Of a stretch of DNA of 64,000 bases, positions 48,601 to 62,226 are shown piece by piece (the first letter of the stretch is position 1; each line of letters opens with the position of its first letter). Under the pieces are notes generated by a model. The model did no database searches and was not told where the DNA came from. It saw nothing but the letters and a program-made list of their open reading frames with translations. The translations under genes were made by a program, and so were the position numbers. The DNA comes from Branchiostoma floridae. Taxonomy: Eukaryota > Chordata > Leptocardii > Amphioxiformes > Branchiostomatidae. The stretch covers positions 16,231,189 to 16,295,188 of the forward strand of contig NC_049997.1 in the NCBI RefSeq assembly GCF_000003815.2, written 5' to 3'.

Positions 48601-49576
48601 AAGAGAAGATTTAGTTACCTGGACTGTCAAGTCCATCAATGTCGACATCTGATGAAAGCCCTCCTGGCCGATGTACCGACGCTAGTCCCAGTGTGGTTGG
48701 TCTTGTCATTCCACCTGGTGGCGGTGGCGGTGGCAATGCCATCCTAGGATCCAACACCTCATCTGGATCTAGCGATTGCGTACGATACGAAGACTGCGGC
48801 GATTCCTCCTCTGTTGAATTGTCTAAAAGCTGCGTGTCCGTGCTGTGGCGGTCGCCTTCGCGAGAACTTGCACGCGACTGACTGCTCCCGTACACTCCGT
48901 GGAGTTTTATTGAACTGTCGCTTCCCGGCGACTGAGAGTCCGAAGAGTCTTTTGGGCTGTTTTTACTTCTTCTTAGGCTGAAACGCCGCCTTATCGACTT
49001 GCTGAAGCTTTCAGTTCTCTTTGGTTTCGCACCCTTTTCAATTGTACGATGGTGATTGTCTAGGGTACCGTCTTCTGAGTCAGGTTTGAATTCTTCCGAA
49101 TTTTTCTTCTTGTTTTTCTTTGAGCTCTCGTACGTGAACACGCTTTTGAGCCAGCGGTGGAATCCTGATTTTTTCTTCTTTAGTTCCTCGGTTGCTTTCA
49201 CTTCGTCGGGTTGCTGGTTGACGCGGTTGTGACGGTCGCTGTCCCACGTTCGCCTTCGATGGATGGACTCCATGATTGGGTGTTCCAGAGCCTTGCCGAA
49301 ACTTCCCGTGCGTTTGAACCCGGCATGTCCGTTCTGATGTTCGCTAGGAGAGAACCCATTTGCCGTAGGTTTCGTCGGAGAGTTAAATCCGCTTGCGCCG
49401 GGGGTTGGCGTTGTCGGACTCATAGAAGGAGCGATGGTTTGCCCGAGGGGGGACTTATCGGTGATACTGAGGTGTCGTTGGAGGAAACGATCCAACACGA
49501 TCTGGATTTCCTCGCGACCGAGGGGAACGCTGGTTTCTTTCCTAAGCTCAGGTCTTGGTGATGTTTTACTCTCCAT
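45610..49576 (-). CDS. BCL2L14-like: Bcl-2-family protein resembling BCL2L14 (Bcl-G)
   Basis: Five minus-strand coding exons, all phases consistent: 49576-48619, 48245-48069, 47569-47463, 46441-46169, 45687-45610 (stop 45610-45612); 530 aa. Exon 1 (319 codons) is a disordered, Ser-rich, basic region with KKKSGFHRWLKSVFTYESSK, comparable to a motif in the Bcl-G N-terminus, and a proline run. Exon 2 carries a BH3-like segment (IAARIGQMGDDILERHF, about residues 340-357). Exon 4 contains a helical Bcl-2-fold core (ELSQLAMVFGFTKFAIKTVG, BH1 region) and a BH2-like FAGWIASHGW (about 496-505), matching the Bcl-G pattern YLKENFxPWIQxHGGW. No C-terminal membrane anchor; the tail is acidic (EQEQDPDTETSEAESRESE). 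Bcl-G is linked to apoptosis and mucosal biology in vertebrates; function here is inference. Coding exon acceptor at 49614; 5' untranslated exons not located. Confidence 0.85.
45890..46085 (+). repeat. Fragment of the CA-tail dispersed repeat
   Basis: Shares CTGCAGCAC, GACCTTTGTCTCC, CCAAATATCATGAAGATCCAT and AAGTTATGC-type words with 25925-26270 and 28665-29030. Lies in the last intron of the Bcl-G-like gene. Confidence 0.5.
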
Positions 49577-49699
49577 GGCGGAGCGGTGTCGCCTTACCTT
49601 CCGCTGTATTGCAACTGTTTGGGAACAAAAAGATGATATTGTTACATCAGAGCAACACTTCAAAAGTGTAGGAAAAGTCAAATGTTATATGTAACAATA

Positions 49700-52600
49700 G
49701 TTCACCTTCGTCCATATCCACTCTTTTTGAAGTCAGAATACATATGAAATTGATGGACAATTATTTCAAACCGCAATACTTTGAGGTTATCTTAAAAGAT
49801 ATCCTGAAATATGCTGTTAACAAAAACTATGGATATACCTCGTGATAAAGGTAAACTAGCATAGTGTTTAGGTCAGTACCTGAACAGCTTACAAGTGACT
49901 ACATGTACCTTTACGCAAGGAAAACATGGCCAAGGTAACCATGAGTACTTGTGTAACCACGAGTGTTTGTATGTACTGGCATTTTATACAGTCTCAGTGA
50001 CAATTTTCAATACTAACTGTTAACGCAGACATTAAGAATCCTGTCTATAGTATAGTGACCACTTATCCACATATAGACCACATCTTGTCAGTCCCTGAGT
50101 GGTTTTCTTGGACAGTTACTCAACATCTGTACAATCGACACAGAAAAGAGCAATACTTTTCACCACACGCTTCTTTCTAAGAAGAGAACAGGACGCTAAT
50201 TTTCCAACGTCATACCAGACAATGTGCACAATTATCAATAGAATAAAACAATTAAATATTAATGTAACATATACAGGAAGTCAACATTCAGCATTGGCAT
50301 GAAACAGCAAAAAAGAAAACACTGACAAAAACAATCTACAACTTATAGTTCTTCTAAACACGCGGTCTTAGAAAACAAGAAAGAAAGCTACCTGCTTCTA
50401 ATAAACTTGTCAAGTCAAAACCTTGCTTCAAAGAAACTTGATAGAAACTGCCTGAAAAAACTGTACGTAACTCTGTGAAAATCTCTTGTTGTTCTGTCTC
50501 TTTGTTTGGAAAACAAACAACGATGTGCTTGCTAAAAACATGACATCATAGGAGGATATTTTTTACCATTAACTCCAGACAGGTGTATGACTAATCAACA
50601 AGCAATTTTCTGCTTCGTTGACGTCCATAAAACAAACATGCTGTTTGTTTGATTTGTAAACTTTGACAACTCATTCCAAATAGACATTCAAAATCTAGTT
50701 TCTACAATAATATATGTCACACATACTAAAAAAAAAAAAAAAGTTTTTGCAGGAAAAATGGTCCATCTCTTTATGATTTTACTCTACTATATCCACCAGG
50801 AAGTCATTTGTAAAAGCCAGACAGGTGCTTTTGCATATACATGACTAACAAGAATCATTTTCTACTTGACTAGACAAAGACATAAAACAACTTCCTGTCC
50901 GATTCTCATGACCAAACAAGTTGGACAGGAACCCCCTATTTTCGCATGGGATGAGCCAAAAGAAGACTGCAAACATGTGGGAAACGTGATACCATTAATG
51001 ACGTGAGGGGGTGGAAGGCTTGGGTGTAGAAAATCCCCAGGATGAATAGACAACTTGTAGTCAGCATAAAACCTTATCAGTGATGATGTCATCACCTTGA
51101 ATATACAATTAGATCATCTTACCTTGAAAGAAAAAGAACAAGAGATGTATTTGTCTCAAAAATTCAAACTCAGACAATTTTAAGTTCATCATTAGAGGCT
51201 TATTTGTTCAAATCAAACTCAACTTTAACAAACTATGAAGTAGTTTTTGGGGGAAAGAAACTATCAAATTTTAGCCTTTGAACATCATGTAAAAGTTTGG
51301 CATGACATTGACCAATAACAATTTTACATTCTTTATAAGCAAATTAGCTAAACTTTTACCAGGCTACCTTGTTTTTGACAGTGTTTGAGAGACATTTACT
51401 GTCACAGATAGTGAGTGAGTGTGAGTAAGTTCTACGTGTTTATTGATAAACAGTGACCACATTCTGAACTGTTGCTTACCGTCAATTCGAATGAGATACG
51501 CCACATTTTACCACTTAATCTTGTTACTGAATCTTACTTGTAAGCTAGAATTGTAACATTTGCCATGACCTTTCTGGAAAAGAGTACCCCACCAAATCAT
51601 ACGGATGTCACATGTAGTGCTCAATACTTTTGTAGCTAGAAAACTAAAATCTAATGGACTTATAAAAGGCACTAGGGTGTGACAGAAATTCTTTCTCCTA
51701 CAAAAAATAAACAGCTTTCACTTTCAAAGCTTTCAGATACAGCTCCAAAAATTCTTACTTTTCCATGTAAGACAATGTCAAGTTTTCTAACTCACAAGAC
51801 AACAAAGAAAAAAAACAAGCTCTAAAGTACTCTCAGATCCTAAATTTTGTTTAAAGATTGTTTAAAATCTGAGTCAGACTCTACTGTGAAAAACATTGAA
51901 GTTTCCTGACTCACAATTCCATAAACCAAAGGCAAAGTGAAAAAATTCTGCCAATCAGTACTCCAAAACATAAAATGAAACTAAATACATCAAGCAAAGG
52001 GAAAAATTGTAACCTTTATCCATAAAAAAAAAGGAACCAATCTTACTGTACAATGTATTAGACAAAGTTTTCATGTTTCAACATGCAAATCAAGAAAAAC
52101 AAGCCCTACAAGCTATCAACTGAATAAAATCTAGAAAACTCCCATTTACTTTTGGCTTTAACCTACAAACTTGTACCAAAACCTGTACCAAATTTAACTG
52201 TACCACAATCATATAAGACACTTTAGACAGTGTTAAACAAATCCTAAGAGTAAGACTCTGGAAAGAAAATCTACATGTAAGTACAAAAAAAGCAAGAAAA
52301 ACAACTACAGCACGGCCTCTTAGACGCCACAATGATTCAACCCGTGCGTACCGACAAAACAAGTATCGTGTGTACCTCTGTCCTTTGTCCCGCCCGATAC
52401 TTGTTGTAGCACCATTGTCAACGACCCGCTTCTTACTCACAGACTGACCAAACTCTTACCAGAACTTCTGCCCCAACCTTTTATATGAGCTAATTATGTA
52501 TGCGTAGGTTTCAGGTGTCTATAAATAACTGCTGATGTAGCAAGGCCCCATGGGAGTCAGGGAAGTACCCTGCGTCACAGGATGTCCTTATATGGTAGTC

Positions 52601-54960
52601 AGGTGAGTGGGTTGTGCAGCGTTTACCTGGAACGTACCATTCTTGGAGGGACGTGCCCAGATTTGCCTCCGGGGCGTCATAACGTCAACTTGTCGTCAAG
52701 GACCTTTGCTTGACAAGGCACGATATCGATTTGAATGCACCATGAATTTGAAGTTCAACGGAAATGACTAGAACAAGGAACCAATAATCTAAAGTAACTT
52801 CTTCAAAATAAAACTTATGATTGAGAGAGAATCAGAAAGATCATGATATACATTACACTATGTACATTACGTACAATTACAACTACACAACTTTTTACAT
52901 CAATAATTATGTATGCTATTAAATAAAAACCAAGGGCATTATATAGTGTATACTGTATAGCCAATGACCTATTAAATGTGCTTGGCTAAACCAACGATGA
53001 AACTTGATGTAAAACAATTTCTAACAAAAGACACTTTAAGTTAAAGTGTTGTTTTTGCTTGCAAACTACAGCAGTGTCATAATATGTTCCATAATTCTAC
53101 GACCTTTTTCGAAACAGTGAGTCCTACAAAACCCCATGGATAACATAAGATATCCCAACAGCAATATTGATTAGCAATGTACTATAATTTCCCAAACTTT
53201 TTCAAAACAGTGGATCATACAAAAACTTTCCCACCACACAGAATGCTACCCCCCCTTTCTATACACAATGGAAAGTCCCACCAGCTGACTACACACTAAA
53301 GGGGTCAACCATTAACTCAACTGACTTCACGTACGTTTGTTTGAACCCTCTTGGAATGTGTCAACTAGTAGCCACATATTTTCCCCTTTACTCAATCGAA
53401 TTCTAACACGGTCTAGATTAAGACAAAGCGTGGGAAAGTTTATCTTACAATTAGTGTGCCACGGTGTACTGGAGTTTATTTTGAATCAGGTCCGTGGCTT
53501 TTCTATTTTTTGTTGGCGTAGATTGTCGCTGGAATGTTGGTGTGGTAGGATCATGGTTTAATTCAGGGCGATGAGCCATGTGTAGTTTACGTTGGAGAGT
53601 CCTTTCTGTAACATTATCCGCTTACGCATGAATAGGGCTTGTGCCAAATTTCTGGTGTTTTTAACAGTGAGTCATTGAAACATTGTAAGAAGAAACCACG
53701 AGTACAAACCACTAACCAAAAGACTACATAGCCTTGAATGTAGCCTTAAAAATATACATGTAAGAGAGAAAATAATCTATAGTATAGTGAGGTCTTCAGG
53801 TCTAACTACTAGATAGAGATATCTTTTATTATGCTAAAGACTATATAACCAGTTTTGCTGGTTTGAAAAAAAGTGAGACAGTTCTTGGAAAGGCCACTGT
53901 ACCATTTTAAGTTTCTTGTTTCTGAATCTTTGCAAGAAAAAAATGGATCAGGCAAGCACGTGTCCTGTGATATATCCAAATGCTACCAATGTGACAGAAA
54001 CTTTAAAGTCAGGTGAGAGTTTCAAACAATGGCATGCATTGCAATATGGGAAACCTGTAACAAAGATAGAGAGCCAAGAACTTCAGTTCAACTGTTGGAG
54101 CCAAAATATGCCCCTTTGTCATCTGAGGGTTGATTTACACTATCTATGGAAGGTTTCAGATGGCTAAGAACAAAAAAGAATATAACTGAAAGATTTTTTG
54201 TTGTTGCAAGTCCTGACCTGGTTCCTGACGTTCAGTTGTTTTTTACAACTGAACTTAAAACATTTTTGCAATACAAGTCCAGTTCTGGTCTACAGGATGC
54301 AGCAAGCTATTCATGAGATTTTTCAATTTTTTTTTTCAAATCAGAAACAAATGATGAAGTTTCTAAACTCTTGAATGCTACAAAATCACTAAATCACATG
54401 CTTTTTAAAAAAGTTGCTCAAATTCAAAATAATCGTAATCATTAAGTGTTGTGCAATGAGTTATTGACTTTGACTCATCAGCTGTTTTTGTCTGTATATT
54501 GAATCTGTGATTGCATCACAGTTCACACCATTTAGAATAACAAAGGCACTTGCAAAAACAAACAAAAACACTTTATGTAACAACACAGAAAAGAAACTTC
54601 CCAAAAATACACTAGCCTGGGCAAGACACCATAACAAAACAAAGTCCAATTTCGTCGGATGAACTTTGTAACTTTTTAACATTCTAAAATTGGCTGCAAC
54701 CTAAAACAAAAAGTCTTCCCCAAATGATGTCATATGTTTTTCACACTTTTTCAAACAATGGACTGGTAGAACATGGCATATATAATTTTCTTTCGGACAC
54801 TAAACCAACAATGTCCCTATATCAACACAGATATGCATAACAAGTGAATGATGTCATCATTCGTTTAAAAGCTGCATAATGATTGAAAAGAAGGGTGTAA
54901 AGTGCAAAACCTTTTTCTTTGCTAAAAATAATCTGTACATGATAAGGTGAAAAAAAACAG
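49700..54960. other. Non-coding region upstream of the Bcl-G-like exon 1
   Basis: A/T-rich, with many short A-runs and no frame carrying recognisable motifs. It probably contains the 5' untranslated exon(s) and introns of the Bcl-G-like gene; minus-strand donor-like sites exist (for example near 51120 and 57911) but none is decisive. Confidence 0.4.
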
Positions 54961-54965
54961 TCATG

Positions 54966-55255
54966 CTCTAAAGTGGGGTTAGTGTGGCAAAGTATTTGGC
55001 CCAGAACCATGAGGTCAAGGGTTCGAATCTTGTCATGCTACCAATCTTGTGCCCTTGCTTTAGGAAAAACGAATTTAAAACTCTACATGTAGGTGTAAAA
55101 ATGAGTACCAGTGACTTTGGTTGGAGAGATAAAAGTAAAGGCAGTGGAAGGAGAGGGCTGGGCTCCACCTTCCAATACCGTGCCCTAGACACAGTAGATA
55201 ACAACCCACTGTTCCTACAGCCTCATAAAAGCTATGGGACTACCTTTGCCTAGAG
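54966..55255 (+). mobile_element. tRNA-derived SINE
   Basis: The head has an A-box-like TGGCAAAGTAT (near 54985) and a near-perfect B box GGTTCGAATCT (55020-55030), i.e. an internal RNA polymerase III promoter, followed by a body with AAAGGCAGTGGAAGGAGAGG and CTAGACACAGTAGATAACAA. Inverted relatives are at 38621-38800 and 60860-61085. No clear tail or target duplication. Confidence 0.7.
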
Positions 55256-55259
55256 TTTT

Positions 55260-58200
55260 ATTCATAAATTGATGAAAAAGCAAGAAAGCTCAGACAAGAG
55301 AAAATAATTATAACGGTGACGTAAACAGGATTATGTCAGCTTTAGTTTAGGTTGAAATAAACACCCGGGCAAGAACGGACATGTTCAAAAGAATACAAGT
55401 AACAAGATAATGACATATCAAGTGACAACAAAAAAGTAACAGTTTTCCTCGAAATGAGTCTAAATTACATGTAAGAGTAGAATATTGATCCAACTACTTG
55501 ACCTTTTCTTTCAGAATCAGTTCTAAATTGATGACCAAAAAAGTTTAAAAGCTCCTTGTTCTGACGGATATACGTAGAATAAAAGTTGGAAGCACTGTTC
55601 TTTTAAAACATTATCACAGTCCAAAAAGAAAACACATACAATGTATATTGAACATTTAAAATAATTTTTTCCTAATTTTTTTCCATCCCACTCAGTCATC
55701 GTTTGGGAGACTAAGTTGTTAATTTTTGTGGCTAAAGCAGTCATTTTAAGCATAGAAAAATACACTTTTGTAAACCTCCTGTTGTAAAGATATTTTGGAA
55801 GGATGGATGGAGTGAAATTTTCTTTCTTGGACGGGTCCTGGATACATAACATGTATATGAGATATTGTTTTATTTGAATGAGTTAAGGGCATATGTATTA
55901 ATTCAAACAAATACGGTAGCCCTGAAAACGTGAAACCCAATCTTTTGAGGCAAATAAAACATTTCGCCTGCTTGATTCTCTTTGATCCAGGCATGCCTAG
56001 ACTTGCATAAAGAATAAAACATGATTGAAGTGAATGTTGTTTTTCTATGTTTTGCAGACCAATCATAGAAATCACGCATTTTCTCGGTGTTATGAAACCG
56101 TTTGGGGTTTCCGAACGATTTCGACATAAGTTTCTTGATTTACGCAAGGGTTAGCCACTTGTTTTGGGACTTTGGATTTTGTTTAAACTTCTTATCTATT
56201 TGTTTTATCTAAAAGTAGTTTATCTTAGAGTTTCACTGTTTGGAGCTGAAAAGAACAGGTACAAAGACTTGGTAGGATGCCATTATCATCTGTTTCCACT
56301 TGTCAAGGGTTGATGTCATTGCAATAAGGAACTTTGGGCAAGTTTTGACTTGCTAAAGGAGAATTTTAACAGTATTATTGCACTTGTCTAAAGATACAGG
56401 GCTAGCCCTTTGTAATAGCCATAGGCTAGTTGGGCAGCCCTGGCTGTGTGTTCGGTGCAGCCAAACCAATAAATAAATAAATATCAACTTACGACAAGTT
56501 CTAACTTGCCAAAGCCAAAAAAGGCACAGATTTTAACTACTTTAAGGATATGTTTTGAAAATGTTCTACAAAAACAAGCATTTCACTATTGCAATCATAA
56601 GTCGAATCATTTCTTTCAAAAGAACGAAATTAAAGACATTTTCGAAAGAAAAAGAAAACACACCTAAACTTTCATGAAACACCAACTGTCAATAAACTCT
56701 ATGAAGAGGTAGACACAAATGTTGGTTGTGATGTGAATAAGTTGGCCAAGAATTTCAATCATGGCATGTTTTCGTTCCTTCCTTTTTATGTTTTCCAAGG
56801 AAATACCACACATTTTGTAGATACAACATATTTCACACCAGAGAGGGAAAAATGAAGGAAAACCAAACTGTTCCTGGCTCCTCACAAATATCTGGTACCC
56901 TGGGGTTTGTGGTTTTCCGCTTTGTTAATTCCTGGTCAGATTCCCAGACCCTGACTGCTGCTACAACTGCTACTGGTCTTTTAACACTTCCTATCTCAGG
57001 GGAGTCTTCATTAGCCAACCCCTTACAGCTTTAAAACAACTCAATACAGGAGTCCATAAATATAACGGCATTAAAACAAACAAGCTTGAAAGAGAGAAAG
57101 TTTACAACAACAAAAAAGAACTGTATAACGATTATACATGATAGTTTTTTTAACAGAAAGATTGCAAGAACATGGTAAAAACATAATATACATTTTGTAG
57201 GAGACACACATGTGACAATTTAAAGTGACTAACATTATTGTAAAAGTGGGACTACTCAAATACTAGTGTTAGCTTTTTGTAGTAAAAAACTTTGAACTTT
57301 TTTCTGTTTCACCCCACATTCATTGTTTTTGGGCACAGTTTTTATTTTATTTTCATTGTTTTAAAAATCTGTTATTTTCAGTAAATTGAAAATTGATGAA
57401 AAGACAAATTGTTTGGAAAAACCGGGTACAATTTTTGTCCATTGAACATGCGGGCTACAGTGAAGCCACATTGCAATACTACTTTACTAGCTAACAAAAA
57501 AACATAATGCTAAATATCCTCAGTCTAACTCTTATGTAGCTTGAGCTTTTTTCATCCCTCAAACCGCAGTGATATTTTAAAGAGATGTAAATGATTTCTC
57601 TTGCTCTGGTTCAACTAATTCTAGTCAAATATTGTCACATCAAGTTAATCAGACTACAAAAATAAAATTCTTTTCTCCTGAAGCAACCCAGAGACATACA
57701 ATAGTCCAACAGACTAAACAGATCTGACTAAGAAAAAAGGATTCTTACCCTCTTCCTTACACAAACACTTAACAGAACCACAAAAACCACAAGATTGTGT
57801 ATTCCTTGTCAACAGGAACTGAGGGCTTTCAAAACAGTGTATATCAAGTAAGTAACTAAATTCTTTGCCAAAACAAGAAAACGGAAAGAAAGAAAACATT
57901 GTTCTACTCACTTTGTATCAAAGTAACAAGAGACTTGAGTTCGGGAATGTCAGAAAGATACAGACAAACTGTTTCTGCTATGTCCATTTTGTCCACATCT
58001 GTCCGAGAGTCTCTTAAAGTTGATACTAGTACTATTATCTGGCATGTAAGTCCTCTGGCCCTGGATTTTTATGTAAAACATTCGTGGGGAATTCCCTGAA
58101 CATATGCTTTGTGTTCATTTTGAACATGTCTGGCTATGTCCCTTTTTACCGTAAAATTGGGACTTTTTTGTGCTGTTTGTTCAAGGGGTCGTTGCGGGTC

Positions 58201-59850
58201 AACGGTAAATTTTACGGTTAATACCCTTTGTTAAAGTGAATTTTGTCACACTTTCTGATATAAAATCATTTCATTAAAATTCTTTTAAATTCTTTCAATT
58301 ACTAATATTTGGACCAGTGCAGTACCACACAAATATACATTGCACAGGAGAGGTCTTTCATTATACATTGTATTTTGCCTAAATTTGCAGAGTTACGGTA
58401 ACAAGGACAAGACATGAGTAAGAGACTGGGACTTTGCAGGGACTAATTCATTGTATCAACTTCCCATAAAGACTATCAAATATCATGTAGTACTGATAAT
58501 AGGAATATGCAGTCAATGAGATACCTTCCATATATAATCTGGGCATATATTTTCCCACACAACCAGTTTATAAAAAGCCATTAACTTACACATATACAGT
58601 GATGGCCTGTGATTGTTAAATATACTATCATTATAAATTACGTTTTATATTAGTAACTAGTTTCTTATAGACCATATCCCTGGCCCAGCAGTTGAATCAA
58701 ATGCCTAGGCTTGATAAATATTTGATAAGAAAATGTCTGAATATTAAACTTTGATAAGTTGCAGAGCAGTGAAAAATAACCAAAATCTATTAAGTCTTCA
58801 ATGGCAATGATTAAAGCACATGTAATTAGCATATTTTAACTATTGAACTTGGAATCGAAACATTTTCTGTAACATACATGCAAATCTACATAAATTCATA
58901 TGCAATATTATATACATTAAAGAGACGGCTCAGCAAATGTCCAATCTAAAAAATATCATACAATGTATGATGCCAAATACAAATTTGCATTCATCCAGTA
59001 TACCGGTATGGTTATGTCCTAATGAAGCCATAGATTATTGAGCCCCTACTTTTGTCAGTCTAATTCAATCAGCAAACATGCTAGCATAGCCCTATAGGAT
59101 ATAATGAATTTGGCTTGATCTAATCAAGTCTAGGCCCAATGACGTGATAAGACTACACTCTCCTTTTTCTTCAATCTTGAAAATCATGTTCAAAAATTAA
59201 GAAAAAATTGTTTAACCTTTGCTAGCTAGCTAAAGTAGATATTTGACACCAAATTTGCATTGGTTATGACTATATGAGGTTTGGTATTAGGGAGAGGTCC
59301 GAGAGGGTTAATCCAGAATAAATCTTTCGAAAATCTACAAGTAACTTCAAATCACCCTGTTAGTGTTGCCTTCTTATTTGTCAGCGTCTGTGTGTGTCTG
59401 TAATTATGAACACTAACTCCAGTTTGGCCTGATTGATTGTCTTGACATTTGGTATGTGGGTAGGTCTTGATGAGACCCTGAAATGATCATATTTTGTCCC
59501 CACCCCCCAACCCAACTGTTTTCAATGCAGCAGAACTTCCAGTTTGATATGTAAAATTTGTGTTCTGGACAAGCTATAGCCAGGATGTTTGATTTGTAGA
59601 TAGCTATATTGTGGTTGGGAAGAAGTAAAAAAAAGTTTGGGACCTCTACAGTCTACTTTCATTCTGATATTAATGCTTACAGGTTACAGTTTTACTATAA
59701 CTATGAAACATTGAGACGTTAAACAGAGAAAAGTAGATACACCTATATTGTGCGACTTTACTATATCTATAAATATGTCTTCTCAAGCATACGATAAAAA
59801 CATGCAAAATATGATTCCCCTAATCCCATATTTTTACACTTCAGCACACA
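55260..59850. other. Non-coding region, no gene recognised
   Basis: AT-rich DNA with short frames lacking motifs. A dispersed block (GGGCTAGCCCTTTG, AATAGCC...) near 56400 matches another near 39413. Nothing else identifiable. Confidence 0.4.
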
Positions 59851-59855
59851 CACAC

Positions 59856-60583
59856 CAGGGCTCGAAATTCATTTTTGGTGCACTGGTGCACCCAGCTTAA
59901 AAAATTGGGTGCACCAAAAAATTTTTGGGTGCACCACTTAAATTTAAGTAATAACCTAATAGCGAAACTTAGTTACAAGCCATAAAAGTACCATGACAGA
60001 CATTTTTATTAGGCCTAGGAAAAAAAATGTTGTGTTTCCTGTTTCCCTACCTACCCTAAAAAAACCTGCCGACCCTAGACTTTTTTTTGGGTGGGCAGTG
60101 GAGTCACATAGCTTCCAGTTTAGAATTTTTATTTGGCCTGCTTCCTATTAAAGTAAAACACTGCTTGTCCCATCTAATGAAGGATAAATGTATCTATCAT
60201 GCACAAAATTAAAGTTTGACATTGAAAGACAAGTGTCATCATACCTTTCAGTTTACTTTGTTCAACTGTATTGTAAATATGTATCACTAGAATTTTGGCC
60301 AGCCTAAAAAAAATACAAGAAAAAAAAAAAGATAATCCCTACCTACCGACCCTAATTTTTTCAGGACTGAAACAGGAAACACAACATTTTTTTTCCTAGG
60401 CCTTATCTTTCTAACACTTAGATGTCAATAATATGATGTATACTAGTATATTTTGATATCCTTACATACATAAGCCTAAGAAAATATTTGGGTGCACCCT
60501 GTGCACCCACAGAAAATAATTGGGTGCACAGCTCCAATTTTGGGTGCACCTGGGTGCACATGCACCCAGTATTTCGAGCCCTG
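59856..60583. mobile_element. Non-autonomous hAT element (CAGGGCTCGAAAT ends) with a nested insertion
   Basis: Inverted ends CAGGGCTCGAAATTC / GTATTTCGAGCCCTG, with multiple TGGGTGCACC units on both sides. Flanks (ACACACAC / CACACGAA) are compatible with a degenerate 8-bp duplication in a CA tract. 728 bp without transposase. Confidence 0.8.
60011..60403. mobile_element. Nested MITE inside the hAT element
   Basis: A 393-bp insert bounded by inverted AGGCCTAGGAAAAAAAATG ends plus matching GTTGTGTTTCCTGTTTC inner arms, lying wholly inside 59856-60583 and so younger than it. Interior has CCTACCGACCCTA-type words near both arms. Confidence 0.75.
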
Positions 60584-60859
60584 CACACGAATTTCATTCA
60601 GTAAGTTTATTGAAAAGCACAAAACAAAAATAGGATGATTTATTACTAAGTCTGCCGTCTATCCCCAGGGACTTAACCTTTGACTCTTTAGGTCGTAAAT
60701 ATAATATCACACGATCCACACGCGATTCCAACCACCCACATAGCTACACATGAGTCACGAATGTCAATAGGGACAGACGAACTGCAGAAAATTCATGAAA
60801 ATAAATTTGGAGAAATATGATTATGAAGCATAAAAAGGCTTATCATTTAAACACAGGGC

Positions 60860-61085
60860 AGAAGGTGGAGCACAATCCTCTCATTCCACTGCAGTTTTTA
60901 CCTCCCCAACCATTTAATCACGGTCAGGTGTTGGTAACTACATTTTGTACATGTATTTTTACACCTGAGTAAAGTAAGGAAAGTTGTGTGAAGCCACTTT
61001 CTCAAGGGTGCTTGATTGGTAGCATGACATGTCACAGGATTTAAAACCAAGACCTCTGACTTCTGAGCCAAACAATCTGCAGTTA
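60860..61085 (-). mobile_element. SINE copy, inverted
   Basis: Minus-strand relative of 54966-55255: TTTTAAATCCTGTGACATG (decayed B-box region), the AAAACTGCAGTGGAATGAGAG-like body and the word CTTGAGAAAGTGGC. It abuts the hAT element at 61103. Confidence 0.6.
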
Positions 61086-61817
61086 TGACATTATGATCAC
61101 ACCAGTGTTTCCGCCAGAGGGGCGTCCACGGTCCACCCGTCCATTGACGGTCTCATTTCGTTTTGGACGGCTTGAACGCAAACAGAGGCCGTCCTCATAA
61201 AAAAAAATGCGACCCACATTTTGCCGAGAAATCTGTACAAAGTCGATAAATGTAAACCGCAGTTTTGTGTTTTGTATTGAAGCTAGACGCTTGGGGACGC
61301 CGTCCACAGTCAGAAAGCCGCTTACTGTTTGTTTTGCTATTGTTATGATTGTTGACAATGTCTGTCGGCGCCCTTTCGCATACGATAATCTCATTAAAAC
61401 CTGTTTTTCAAGGTCTCAGTTAAGCGAATTTTCCCTGCCACATTTCGAAAACTTGGCGGTAGGTCGATCTCGCTATTACACTACAAACTAATAGTTGTTA
61501 TTGGGAGAGATAACTTAATAAGAAAACACACTAACTTTGTCTAGATATTAAAAACTTTAGTCTCTGTTTTTATCATCAATCATCGTAAAACAAAACAAAA
61601 CACGATGATCAGAAACATGTGCCCACCGGGTGCTTGGCACGGGAAATCCCCGACCTCGTTCAAGTTCGTTATCGGCAACACAGCGGAAAAATAAAGTGTT
61701 CACATAAGAGGTGATGGACGTAAAAAACATCAAGTATAACTTTGGTTCCTTTTTATATGAGTTTTGAGCCCGCAAAATCTCCGAAAACGGCAGAAATTTT
61801 AGGGATAAATACGCATC

Positions 61818-61945
61818 AAAAATGGCGGTCAGTAGCTGTTGTGTATCCTAGCCAATCACAGCGCTAGTTTCCCGTGACGTCGCTAGCTTTCCCAGATCTC
61901 GCGAGAAGTCACCACGTGAGATTACGGGATTTCGGCCGCCATTAC
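61818..61945. promoter_or_regulatory. CpG-rich promoter-like cluster inside a hAT element
   Basis: AAAATGGCGGTC (YY1-like, 61819-61830), CCAAT (61852-61856), TGACGTCG (CRE-like, 61875-61882), TCTCGCGAGA palindrome (61897-61906), CACGTG (61913-61918) and an inverted YY1-like GCCGCCATT (61936-61944) within 130 bp. No TATA box. Such sets mark broad housekeeping promoters. Direction and target gene unknown. Confidence 0.55.
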
Positions 61946-62226
61946 GCTCACTGTCGCCGATAGACGATGTTTTTCGTCATTTCTGAACGCAAATTTCTCG
62001 ATCTATGGAAGGTTTTAGATGATTTATAAGTATACTACAACATAAAAGAGAATACATACAAATGCTATTTCTTTTTTGAAAGTCCAAGAACCGTTTCTAG
62101 AACTTTTTAAAAGTCGTAGTACCCGTTCGGTGCGGCATACCGGTACGCGGCACAGATCATAACACTTCGGCACTGAACTTAATCGGACGTTAGTTGTTTT
62201 GTTTTTTCTTGCGACAGTTAACCATT

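Noticed and set aside
55020-55030. tRNA gene suggested by a B box
   Set aside because: No cloverleaf or acceptor stem; the match continues into a SINE body.
61207-61491. 94-aa plus frame inside the hAT element as a transposase
   Set aside because: No hAT dimerisation or catalytic motif and no continuation; the element is non-autonomous.
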